Source: DASUNQ01 sp035536455
Lineage (GTDB): Bacteria > Acidobacteriota > Thermoanaerobaculia > Multivoradales > UBA5704
Assembly (NCBI GenBank): GCA_035536455.1
Contig: DATLOC010000006.1
Coordinates: forward strand, 118,904 to 182,903
DNA length: 64,000 nucleotides
Direction: 5' to 3'
The stretch's first letter is position 1. Each line of letters starts with the position of its first letter. Both the position numbers and the translations under genes were made by a program. A model generated the notes under the pieces. The model had not been told where the DNA came from. It made no database searches and worked only from the letters and a program-made list of their open reading frames with translations. Shown piece by piece: positions 25,101-31,932 of this stretch.

Positions 25101-27886
25101 CGGCCGAGGACCTTGTGACGGACCACGAGTACAACGCCTTCGGCGACCTGGTGCGGACGACGCTGCCGCGGGGTAACGTCGTCGCATACGGCTACGACCC
25201 GGCGGGCCGGCTCGTCTCCCTCGAGCGAAAGCCGGACGCCGCAACGCCCGGCGAGCGGGCGGTCTACACCCTCGACGGCGCCGGCAACCGCGTCCGCGAG
25301 GAGCTGCAACGCTGGGACGGCGAGGAATGGACGACCGAGTCGTTCACGGAGTCCGTCTACGCCAACCGCTGCCAAGTGAGCAAAGTCGTCCACGCCGACG
25401 GCACGGCGACCGAGTCCGCCTACGACTGCGACGGCAACCTGGAGCAGGTCTGGGACGAGAACCACCCGCGGGAAGGCTCCGCGGGTGGTGGCCGAGGCGA
25501 CGGAGACGACTGCGACGAGCCGCCCTGCGGCCCGCCGGGCGAGGGACCGAACGAGCCGACGCAGGTCTACGAGTACGACGCCCTGGACCGGCTCATGCGG
25601 GTGCGCCAGCCCTGGACCGGAGCGGCCGGCGGCGAGGCGGTCACGCGCTACGGGTACGACGCCCAGGACCATCTCGTCTCGGTGACGGACGCCGAGGGCA
25701 ATGCCACGAGTTACACCTACAGCGACCGCGACCTGATGACCCGGCAGGAGTCGCCGGTCTCGGGCACCACGACTTACGCCTACAACGAGCACGGGGAGCT
25801 AGTCATGGAGATCGATGCGCGCGGCGTCACCGCAACCCGCACCATCGATCCTCTCGACCGGGTGACCTTTGTGGACTCTCCCGACCCGGCGCTCGACACG
25901 GCCTACACCTATGACGACCCGGCGGTACCCTTCTCGAAGGGGCGACTCACCGCGATCTCACGAACCGGCGCGACCGTCGCCTACGCCTACGATCGCTTCG
26001 GTCGGATGGTCCAGGACGGCGAGCTCGCCTACGGCTACGACGCCAACAGCAACCGCACGACGATCGGCTATCCTGGCAGCGTGACGGCGCGCTACGGGCA
26101 CGACTTCGCCGACCGCAAGGAGAGCCTGGAAATTCAGGTGGGCTCCGCAGCGCCCTTGCCGATCGTCTCCGGTTCGTCTTACAAGGCCTTCGGTCCCCTC
26201 TCCTCCCTCGCTCTAGGTAACAGCCTCTCCGAGAGCAGGAGCTTCGACGCGCGCTACCGGCCGGCCGCCATCGAAGTGCCCGGCCGCCTCGACCAGCACT
26301 ACACGACCGACTCGGTAGGCAACATCCGCTCGATCGACCGTGCCGTCGGGGCGGATCGGTTCTTCGCCACGTATGCCTACCAAGACCCGCAGTACTTCTT
26401 GACCGAGGGCAACGGCCCTTGGGGGCGGCGGTCGTGGCTCTACGACCGGATCGGCAACCGCCTCGAAGAGCAGGTCGTGCCGGCGGATGCTGATCTCCCC
26501 GAAGGCTACCGTTACGCCTACAGCCCCAACGCCGACGGCGGCAACACGCCGAAGCTCTCCCAAATCGAGCCGGCCCCGGGCGGCGAGCCCGGGAGCTTCC
26601 AGACGCATGGGTACGATGCAGCCGGCGATCAGACGACGGTCGGCGTGACGAGCGGCGAGGAGAGTCCCGGGCGGACGAGCTTCCTCGACTACAGCGCCGA
26701 GCGCCGGCTGTCCCGCCTGCGCACGAGCGACGGCACTGGCACAACGGAGCTCTCATACGACGGCCGCGGTTTTCTGCGGCGCTCGCGGCTGACCTTCTCT
26801 AACTCGAACGATTTCGTCCAGGCCGATCCGGTCTACAGCTCCGAGGGGCTGCTCTACGCCCGCAAGTTCCACCACCAGAACACACGGAAGGGCCCGGGCG
26901 ACGGCGGCTCGGCCACGCACCCGGTGACGAAGCACACGACCTCGCTCTTCTACTTCGCCGGATGGCCGGTGGCGCAGCTCCGGCAGTTTGAGGCGGGCGG
27001 CGGCCCGGACGAGTTGCTGTTTCTCACGACCGACCATCTCGGCGTGCCGATCCTGGCGACGGACGCGGCGGGCGCGCAGGTTTGGGCGGGAGGGCTCGAC
27101 CCCTTCGGTCAGCCGTTCGTCTTCCCCCGAACCGGCTCGGGGGACGATGAAGATCCCCCCGGCCCGCCCGACGACGGCGACGGTGGAGGCGGCGGCGGTG
27201 AGGAAGAAGGGCTCGAGGCCACCTCCCTGGTTATGGAGACCGTGGGCCTTTTCCTCCGCTTCCCGGGCCAGTGGGACGACCCAAGCTTCCAGTCCCACGG
27301 CTTGCGCGGTGGGCTCTACTACAACGTCGCGCGCTGGTATCAGCCAGGAACGGGCCGCTACTCGAGCTCGGATCCGATCGGCTTAGCCGGCGGCGACAAC
27401 CTATATATTTATGGGAGGTCCAATCCTGTTGCATACATCGACCCAACGGGTCTACAGCTTACTGTCGCTCCGGACGATCCATTCGTACCCGATCCCTTCG
27501 ATCACCTGCCACCAGATTGCAGCGGCGGACCGTGGCGGTTTATTCGGTACGAATACCGCGACAAGGGCATTGAGGAACTGTGGCAGCTTGTGAGGACGTA
27601 TCCGATCCGGATCGCACGAGGAGGTCCACCGGGAAGACCTGGAACCAACAGCTTTGCGATCGGTTGTGTCTGCGAGTATACCCTGGCCGGGGTCTTCAAA
27701 GTCACGGAGCAGTGGTCCGAATGGAAGCAGCGGATCACATGCTCACCCTGCGAGGTTCACGAGCGGACGCGCTATAATCGAGAGAACGTATACAGGCGCC
27801 GGCTACCCTGGATTGGTCCAAGCTCCACGAGAAGACTGACCGTAGGAGGGGGCTGCTACAATTGTCCAGAGGGTCCAAAAGAGTGA
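22187..27886 (+). CDS. giant secreted RHS/YD-repeat protein with a variable C-terminal tip
   Basis: A 1,899-residue protein. ATG 22187 and ATG 22193 (MKIRLLVSIGV) are both possible. The signal sequence ends near LLAACEC, with a weak lipobox VLGC. Then come Ig-like repeats (two clear copies with AHDRHLDLFVD and TACWRxGSH), a Gly/Pro/Cys linker (about 430-480), and a long RHS/YD-repeat region (from about 500) with YDANGRLVEK, YGYDAQDHLVSVTD and many more. The conserved RHS boundary GLYYNVARWYQPGTGRYSSS, DPIGLAGGDNLYIYGRSNP, DPTGL closes the core. The last 143 residues (from QLTVAPDD) are a divergent Cys-rich tip encoded in more AT-rich DNA. RHS cores encapsulate and deliver such tips as toxins in other bacteria; that role is inferred here. 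No T6SS gene is near and the signal peptide implies Sec export. Confidence 0.92.
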   Translation: MTMKIRLLVSIGVMVLGCDLFSSPLLAACECTVSASPTPPTVAVSGMSRGTCQRTTGITLSLYHAASVRDCPNTTACSHSATFSTACLRTGTHPVTASCGCGKIVPGLCVHDTGSAETTFFVNTTPTVSVSYSPTDALGNGTLMAPFDFPNTAQAHDRHLDLFVDDVFRADFGAETPSGTWMRPLSTACWREGSHQLKVVATACRAAEPDYQDEATTTVTVGTRPEVEVNASGPDVEGQAVLTIPFNFENTNRAHDRHLDLFVDETLWDAFGAEEVAGTWTRPINTACWRQGSHEVKVLATACNVAEPDYQREATTQLQVDHQPEITLTIGPAAPNAPAGTHLAKVSFKYPQTLTSNQRHLQLKAFPSGRILGAFSPTIREGTWEVQVACEDGANGLLVAEGTACSETKDKATAALPGCPQPLRMDGCWEEDECRSGCTGPPSGGPGDSGGNGGGGVSVGGGPPSVGGDGPGARLVYLGGGAGSPGSPGRAEWSATLGRNWSHDYAERIVPDPQVAGRAWLITRSGSFRRYTDANTDGVYETAFPEDEERALSRVGSGWELRDLEGTVQSFDGEGRWTETSDRHGNTKTASYTAGRLASVTMPDGRREDFGYDTAGKLASITEVGVGGAAQRTWEYRWTSDDLVAIERPGGTELRFVYGDSRHPGLMTRRLLVGADDGNPGTPRPERVEGAWDYDGEGNVVRAWRGAEAFALGVDRYEFAYDNPFEPEETVVTIHRSATERETVVYTLSRTAQWVGAKARVTSISGDCSSCGLGPNAQLFYDDPANPLRPTRTVDGRGHETLMSYDANGRLVEKVEAAGTPESRTTSWSYDPGFPALPARIEVPSVAGGATLRTTVFGYDAEGNATSRSVQGVEAGSFFDFGTITTFNAAGQPLTIDPPGYGTEDRTSFTYDPLRGDLLPLTRTDPLVGTTTFAYDDFNRRTETTDPNGLTAVTAYGALGRVLNVTQKGATPAEDLVTDHEYNAFGDLVRTTLPRGNVVAYGYDPAGRLVSLERKPDAATPGERAVYTLDGAGNRVREELQRWDGEEWTTESFTESVYANRCQVSKVVHADGTATESAYDCDGNLEQVWDENHPREGSAGGGRGDGDDCDEPPCGPPGEGPNEPTQVYEYDALDRLMRVRQPWTGAAGGEAVTRYGYDAQDHLVSVTDAEGNATSYTYSDRDLMTRQESPVSGTTTYAYNEHGELVMEIDARGVTATRTIDPLDRVTFVDSPDPALDTAYTYDDPAVPFSKGRLTAISRTGATVAYAYDRFGRMVQDGELAYGYDANSNRTTIGYPGSVTARYGHDFADRKESLEIQVGSAAPLPIVSGSSYKAFGPLSSLALGNSLSESRSFDARYRPAAIEVPGRLDQHYTTDSVGNIRSIDRAVGADRFFATYAYQDPQYFLTEGNGPWGRRSWLYDRIGNRLEEQVVPADADLPEGYRYAYSPNADGGNTPKLSQIEPAPGGEPGSFQTHGYDAAGDQTTVGVTSGEESPGRTSFLDYSAERRLSRLRTSDGTGTTELSYDGRGFLRRSRLTFSNSNDFVQADPVYSSEGLLYARKFHHQNTRKGPGDGGSATHPVTKHTTSLFYFAGWPVAQLRQFEAGGGPDELLFLTTDHLGVPILATDAAGAQVWAGGLDPFGQPFVFPRTGSGDDEDPPGPPDDGDGGGGGGEEEGLEATSLVMETVGLFLRFPGQWDDPSFQSHGLRGGLYYNVARWYQPGTGRYSSSDPIGLAGGDNLYIYGRSNPVAYIDPTGLQLTVAPDDPFVPDPFDHLPPDCSGGPWRFIRYEYRDKGIEELWQLVRTYPIRIARGGPPGRPGTNSFAIGCVCEYTLAGVFKVTEQWSEWKQRITCSPCEVHERTRYNRENVYRRRLPWIGPSSTRRLTVGGGCYNCPEGPKE
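26643..27375 (+). repeat. direct repeat, copy 1 (3' end of RHS core)
   Basis: This segment of the intact RHS gene is repeated with high identity at about 28742-29480. Both copies carry the same reading, for example KFHHQNTR, HPVTKHTTSLFYFAG, GGLDPFGQPFVFPRTGSGDD and RFPGQWDDPSFQSHG. Homology fades at the core-tip boundary. Confidence 0.85.
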
Positions 27887-28728
27887 AGGCTTGCCATCTT
27901 ATGACGGCCGCGGCTTGCCTATTCCTCGGAGTAATAGTCGGCTGTGGGCAAGCTGCAGACTACGGTAGCGCGCGCGAGCACGCCAGCATTCCTCCAAGTC
28001 CCGAAGAAGAAGCGCCGCCACCGGACCCTCCGGCGGAATTCCGCAGGCTCACTCTGGCACCGATCCCGGGGGCGCCCGACCTCGTTACGGCCCTCCTCGA
28101 CAAGTCGGAGTCCTTCGAGACGAGGCGACGTCTCGTTGAGCTGTACGAGAGGGCTGCTTACCTGGGAGCCGCGAGGTTCTTCGAGAACAGTATACGGGAG
28201 CTTGGAGGCCAAGCTCCTCTCCTAGAGAAGGTCCGCAATCCGGTTGCTTGGTCCGCAACGGAGCGCGATTTAGAAGAGCGCCCACTTGAGGTGGCGAGAC
28301 GGGTCTCGCGGCTTCTCTCCCAGTCGCGGTACACCGAAGCAGTACAAGCCGCTCAACGAGAGATCGAAGAAAATGGCTCGACGCTCCAGGTGGCTGTACA
28401 GTGGTCATACGCCGTGCTGTGGCAAGCGATGGCTTCGCCCGATCAGGTTTCGCCCGAGGCGCTGGAGGTGGCTATTCGGGTTTTCTTGACCAGTCTCGAG
28501 GAAAAGGTACCCAACGCGGTGGAAATTGATAGCAAGGCTAAGGGATACGGCCACCTGGCAAGAGTTTTCTTCCGTCTCGGCGACACGATCTCGAGTCGAG
28601 CCGCAGCGAAGCTCGCGCTAGAGCACCTTGCAGTTACTGATACGTCGCCCGAGTGGGACAAGTTCGCCGCGCAACGGCTCCAGGAACTCCTTCGCGAAAT
28701 CGAGAAGAGCTCTTCGGACCCTGAGTAG
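27883..28728 (+). CDS. lipoprotein coupled to RHS, candidate immunity protein
   Basis: A 281-residue lipoprotein starting at GTG 27883, which overlaps the RHS stop (GTGA). The lipoprotein signal KACHLMTAAACLFLGVIVGC has a clear lipobox with lipidated Cys near residue 21, followed by a Pro/Glu-rich linker (SIPPSPEEEAPPPDPPAE). The rest is mostly helical with TPR-like pairs (ERAAYLGAARFFENSIRELG, VARRVSRLLSQSRYTEAVQA). Tight coupling to a polymorphic RHS gene suggests immunity to the 143-residue tip. Family not recognised, so this role is inferred from position. Confidence 0.7.
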   Translation: MKACHLMTAAACLFLGVIVGCGQAADYGSAREHASIPPSPEEEAPPPDPPAEFRRLTLAPIPGAPDLVTALLDKSESFETRRRLVELYERAAYLGAARFFENSIRELGGQAPLLEKVRNPVAWSATERDLEERPLEVARRVSRLLSQSRYTEAVQAAQREIEENGSTLQVAVQWSYAVLWQAMASPDQVSPEALEVAIRVFLTSLEEKVPNAVEIDSKAKGYGHLARVFFRLGDTISSRAAAKLALEHLAVTDTSPEWDKFAAQRLQELLREIEKSSSDPE

Positions 28729-28741
28729 AAATCGAGCGTCG

Positions 28742-29480
28742 ACGTGACGAGCGGCCAGGAGAGTCTCGGGCGGACGAGCCTTCTCGGTTACAGCGCCGCG
28801 CCGCCTTTCCCGCCTCCACACGAACAACGGGACGGCGATGACCGAACTCTCCTACGATGGTCGAGGCTTCCTGCAGCGCTCGCGGCTGACGTTCTCCGAT
28901 TCCAGCGACTTCATCCAGACCGAGCCGGTCTACAGCTCCGACGGGCTGCTCCACGCACGGAAGTTCCACCACCAGAACACGCGCCGAGGCCCAGGGGACG
29001 GCGGCTCCGCCACGCACCCGGTGACGAAGCACACGACCTCGCTCTTCTACTTCGCCGGCCGCCCGGTGGCGCAGCTCCGGCAGTTTCAGGCGGGCGGCGG
29101 CCCGGACGAGCTGCTCTTCATCACGACGGATCATCTCGGCGTGCCGATCCTGGCGACCGACCAGACGGGCGCGCAGGTCTGGGCGGGCGGGCTCGACCCC
29201 TTCGGCCAGCCGTTCGTCTTCCCCCGGACTGGCTCGGGGGACGATGAAGATCCCCCCGGCCCGCCCGACGACGGCGACGGGGGAGGCGGCGGAGACGGAG
29301 GCGGAGGGGAAGAAGAAGGACTGGAGGCCAGCTCCATCGCCTTGGATACCCTGGGCCCCTTCCTCCGCTTCCCCGGTCAGTGGGACGACCCAAGCTTCCA
29401 ATCCCACGGCCTCCGCGGCGGGCTCTACTACAACGTGCATCGCTGGTACGACATCTCTACCGGCAGGTACCTACGAGTTG
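28742..29480 (+). repeat. direct repeat, copy 2 (orphan RHS cassette)
   Basis: Second copy of the RHS core 3' end. Its first about 95 bp carry VTSGQESLGRTSLLGYSA in a different frame from the rest, so the copy has a frameshift near 28800-28830. Homology ends at the tip boundary near 29480. Recombination with copy 1 would delete about 2.1 kb and put the second tip on the main gene. Confidence 0.82.
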
Positions 29481-29983
29481 ATCCAATCTTCGGGCCGAGA
29501 CTGGGCGAGGACCACGAATACGCCTACACGAGATCCAACCCGATCAATCAGACTGACCCTCTCGGGTTGTTTACGGTTGACGACTCGTGCACCTGCCCTG
29601 ACGTTGGTATTCCTGTAGGCCAAGCGATCAGCCAAGCTTGCAAGTACCTCGGAAGGCCGGGTTGCCGAGAAGCCCTACGCAATCGCGGCCTCGAAGACTG
29701 CTTTCAAGAAAACTGCCGTCCGCCGCTGATCGGAGGACCTCCTCACATAAGATGCTTCAAGCAACCGAAGGCGTGCGGGCAAGCCTTCCCCAGCGGTGAT
29801 ATCAACCTCTACACTGGCGAGCAAGCAGATTGTCCGCGTTTCCATCAAGGTTCGGGACAGCCCAGGGGCCCGCGAGACTATGGGCAGACTCTCTTTCATG
29901 AGATCGGTCACAGATGTGGTGTTGAAGGCGAGCCAAGTTGGTGGCAAGGCGTTCAACGTGTGTGCACCGGCTGGCCACAATAA
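28838..29983 (+). CDS. orphan RHS C-terminal cassette with HEIGH metalloprotease-like tip
   Basis: A 381-residue reading. Residues 1-210 repeat the end of the RHS core (MTELSYDGRGFLQ to GLYYNVHRWYDISTGRY, then RVDPIFGPRLGEDHEYAYTR, SNPINQTDPLGL). The last about 140 residues are an unrelated tip with nine cysteines and, at 354-361, HEIGHRCG (HExxHxxG), a zinc-protease signature of the metzincin type. The third-ligand position has Gly instead of His or Asp; Glu363 may serve instead. It has no signal sequence and probably no own promoter, so it is likely silent until recombined into the main RHS gene. The downstream TIMP-like gene starts 7 bp later. Confidence 0.8.
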   Translation: MTELSYDGRGFLQRSRLTFSDSSDFIQTEPVYSSDGLLHARKFHHQNTRRGPGDGGSATHPVTKHTTSLFYFAGRPVAQLRQFQAGGGPDELLFITTDHLGVPILATDQTGAQVWAGGLDPFGQPFVFPRTGSGDDEDPPGPPDDGDGGGGGDGGGGEEEGLEASSIALDTLGPFLRFPGQWDDPSFQSHGLRGGLYYNVHRWYDISTGRYLRVDPIFGPRLGEDHEYAYTRSNPINQTDPLGLFTVDDSCTCPDVGIPVGQAISQACKYLGRPGCREALRNRGLEDCFQENCRPPLIGGPPHIRCFKQPKACGQAFPSGDINLYTGEQADCPRFHQGSGQPRGPRDYGQTLFHEIGHRCGVEGEPSWWQGVQRVCTGWPQ

Positions 29984-29990
29984 AAGGAAG

Positions 29991-30842
29991 ATGCGAGTGG
30001 GAATGCAGTCTGCCGCAGGTATGTTGCCGCCGCAGGTTGGAGGTCGAAGCCAACGCAGCGATAGGCGGCATGCCGCTCGAGGTCAATTGCCTCTTAGGCT
30101 CGCTGCAGTAGCGTCGATCTTCTTGGCTACTCTGCTCCCAAGACCAGCTTATGCCTGTCAATGCGGCGGGGTTCCTTCTGTGGCTGAAGCGATCAAGAGT
30201 GCCAAGTTGGTTTTTGAAGGCACTGTAGTGGAGCGCTGGCCTGTCCTAATCCGTATGCCAGTTCACGAGATGCCGACGGAACGATACACCGTTCGGGTTC
30301 TTAGGAGCTGGAAGGGAGCCCCAAGAAACAGTATCTATCTCGTTGACACCGGCGGTAACTGTTCATACCCGTTCGAAGTAGGCTATAGCTACTTGGTCTT
30401 CGCTTCGTCGACAGAGTCGTCACCCTACTACTCCTCTACGATCTGTGATCCAACTGAGCTCACCGCCACGGCAGCAGAAAAGTTGCGTGAGCTGGGGCCG
30501 GGGACGGTCGTTCAGTCTTCTTTCACCCTGCATCCCGAATCTTCTGGGCATCGTCTGGGCCGAAGGGCTACAGCGGCCATTCTGATGGCAGTCACCTTGT
30601 TATGCATCTCGCTTGTAAGGCTCTTCGAAACGCAGCTGGGCGTTTGGCTTGCCTTTATTCTCACCCTCGCGTTCTCCGCCGTAGGATACATTGGCCTGAG
30701 GTCGCTTGTGCGAGGGCGTTGGAGATGGAGTTTTGTGGCCCTCGTGTTAGCTGCGATGTTAACCCTGTCGGCTGCGGCGCTGCTCGGGTGTGGATACTGG
30801 TATGCCACCACTCATCCAGGGTTTCGACATCTCATAGAGTGA
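29991..30842 (+). CDS. TIMP/netrin-like protein with membrane anchor, candidate metalloprotease immunity
   Basis: A 283-residue protein (ATG 29991; ATG 30003 also possible) that starts 7 bp after the HEIGH tip stop, behind AAAGGAAG. A signal segment (LRLAAVASIFLATLLPRPAYA) is predicted to be cleaved just before Cys56, giving the mature N-terminus CQCGGVPS. That is the layout of tissue inhibitors of metalloproteinases, where mature Cys1 chelates the protease zinc. Cysteines at 56, 58, 124 and 152 are mature positions 1, 3, 69 and 97; TIMP-1 pairs 1-70 and 3-99. Further TIMP-like wording is KLVFEGTVVE, YTVRVLRSWKG and YSYLVFASS. Residues 193-272 hold three membrane segments. Probably a periplasm-facing anchored inhibitor. 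The role is inferred. Confidence 0.72.
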   Translation: MRVGMQSAAGMLPPQVGGRSQRSDRRHAARGQLPLRLAAVASIFLATLLPRPAYACQCGGVPSVAEAIKSAKLVFEGTVVERWPVLIRMPVHEMPTERYTVRVLRSWKGAPRNSIYLVDTGGNCSYPFEVGYSYLVFASSTESSPYYSSTICDPTELTATAAEKLRELGPGTVVQSSFTLHPESSGHRLGRRATAAILMAVTLLCISLVRLFETQLGVWLAFILTLAFSAVGYIGLRSLVRGRWRWSFVALVLAAMLTLSAAALLGCGYWYATTHPGFRHLIE

Positions 30843-31312
30843 GGGGAGTTCCTGCGCCTCGTCGCGATCGAGGGTTGCGGGCCTCTGTGGTTAAGGTGAT
30901 TGCGCGAGCAGCGCTCGTTCTGCTCGTGCTCATAGCAGGTGGGGTATTCCTGGAGTACCAGCGATGCCGAGCACGCGACCTTCCTGCGTCCGTTCCAGCC
31001 GCACTGCTAGAGGGATTACCGAATGGGCTTGTGCAGGAGTTGGGGCCGCCTGATTCTCGTTTCCGAACGGTCGCACCAGAGCTGTACAACCAGGCGGTTG
31101 GCTTGGTGGATATTTCTCCAGGCTCGCTGGACGGCGTCAGGGGTTCCCCGCTGGAAGTGCTCGGCTGGCGACGTGCCTGTTTCCTTTCCATGGAGAGACA
31201 GTTCATCGTGGTCACGAGCTTAGACTCGGGCCGCATCGTGTGCTATGGCAGCGCATCAACTATCTCAAGTGTACCCGTATTTGTGATTGGTGAAGCACGA
31301 GCGTGTAATTGA
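30839..31312 (+). CDS. small membrane-anchored protein of unknown function
   Basis: A 157-residue reading from GTG 30839, overlapping the TIMP-like stop (GTGA). GTG 30887 (VVKVIARAALVLLVLIAGG) would give a tidier N-terminal anchor. One membrane segment is followed by a soluble domain with CRARDLPASVP, GLVQELGPPDSRF and a CYGSAST-VPVFVIGEARACN end. Codon use is less GC-rich than in the flanks. It may be part of the cassette's protection module, or an older immunity gene. Family not recognised. Confidence 0.6.
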   Translation: MRGVPAPRRDRGLRASVVKVIARAALVLLVLIAGGVFLEYQRCRARDLPASVPAALLEGLPNGLVQELGPPDSRFRTVAPELYNQAVGLVDISPGSLDGVRGSPLEVLGWRRACFLSMERQFIVVTSLDSGRIVCYGSASTISSVPVFVIGEARACN

Positions 31313-31398
31313 GCCGATCGTCTCGAGTGGCGCCTACAAACCTTCGGGCCGCTGTCGTCGCTCGGTTTCGGCAAAGGGCATTCCCGAGAACACTGGCG
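31312..31398 (+). pseudogene. RHS core remnant
   Basis: Short fragment matching the intact RHS gene near 26157-26243. The readings PIVSSGAYKPFGPLSSL (here) and PIVSGSSYKAFGPLSSL (intact gene) correspond, with a frameshift in the fragment. It marks a third, decayed RHS cassette between two small genes. Confidence 0.65.
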
Positions 31399-31428
31399 GT
31401 GGTGTTGACTGAGGCAATAGGTACCTGA

Positions 31429-31857
31429 ATGAAACAGCGCAGAGTTCGCCCGCTCCTGATGCTCTCTCTTCTCGGTGTCGCACCCTGCCGGCTTGGACCC
31501 TCATTTGATGAGTACATAGAGCTCGTAAAGAGCCGAGCTGGTCAAGGCGCTTCCGATTGCGGAGTCGTAAGACTCGGCCAGGATCGTGCAGCGGCGATCG
31601 CCTGTTCCACCGCGGCCCTAAAGGACGGGCATCCGTTTTTCGTGATTTTGGGGGTTCAGGGAATCGACTCAGAGAGTTACTATGGATTGTCGATTGACAG
31701 TGAGGGCTCTGCGATGCGAACCCGGTGGGATAGCGATATTTATGGCGGCAGCCGCTTTAGAGCGAGGCACCGGACGCACGTTGCAGTCTGTGAGAATCCT
31801 CGGGTCGTCCCCGAGGGCCTGCCGGTTCAGTGTGAGAATGATCGGCCTGGCACATAG
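31429..31857 (+). CDS. small exported protein next to an RHS remnant
   Basis: A 142-residue product starting MKQRRVRPLLMLSLLGVAPC, with a signal sequence that may be lipoprotein type (LGVAPC) or end soon after. The mature domain has DCGVVRLGQDRAAAIACSTA, GHPFFVILGVQGIDSESYYG and a late CENPRVVPEG, four or five cysteines in all. It looks like a compact disulphide-stabilised domain. It follows an RHS scrap, so it may be an orphan immunity gene, but the sequence alone does not show this. The gap 31858-31932 shows no feature. Confidence 0.6.
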   Translation: MKQRRVRPLLMLSLLGVAPCRLGPSFDEYIELVKSRAGQGASDCGVVRLGQDRAAAIACSTAALKDGHPFFVILGVQGIDSESYYGLSIDSEGSAMRTRWDSDIYGGSRFRARHRTHVAVCENPRVVPEGLPVQCENDRPGT

Positions 31858-31932
31858 GCCGATGACCCGCAGGTGCTGTTCTCGACGCTCACCGTGGCAA
31901 CGGTTCGCTCCACGCCTCGCTCGACGCTCTAG

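Noticed and set aside
22292..25792. 1,166-codon open frame antisense to the RHS gene
   Set aside because: Composition-driven shadow of a GC-rich gene. The plus strand has clear YD repeats.
28744..29247. Alternative gene in another frame over the orphan RHS cassette
   Set aside because: Its first 18 residues are the frameshifted start of the RHS copy. After that the RHS frame from 28838 carries the homology.
22187..31857. T6SS-linked RHS effector cluster
   Set aside because: No VgrG, PAAR, Hcp or adaptor gene is in the window, and the RHS protein has a Sec-type signal.
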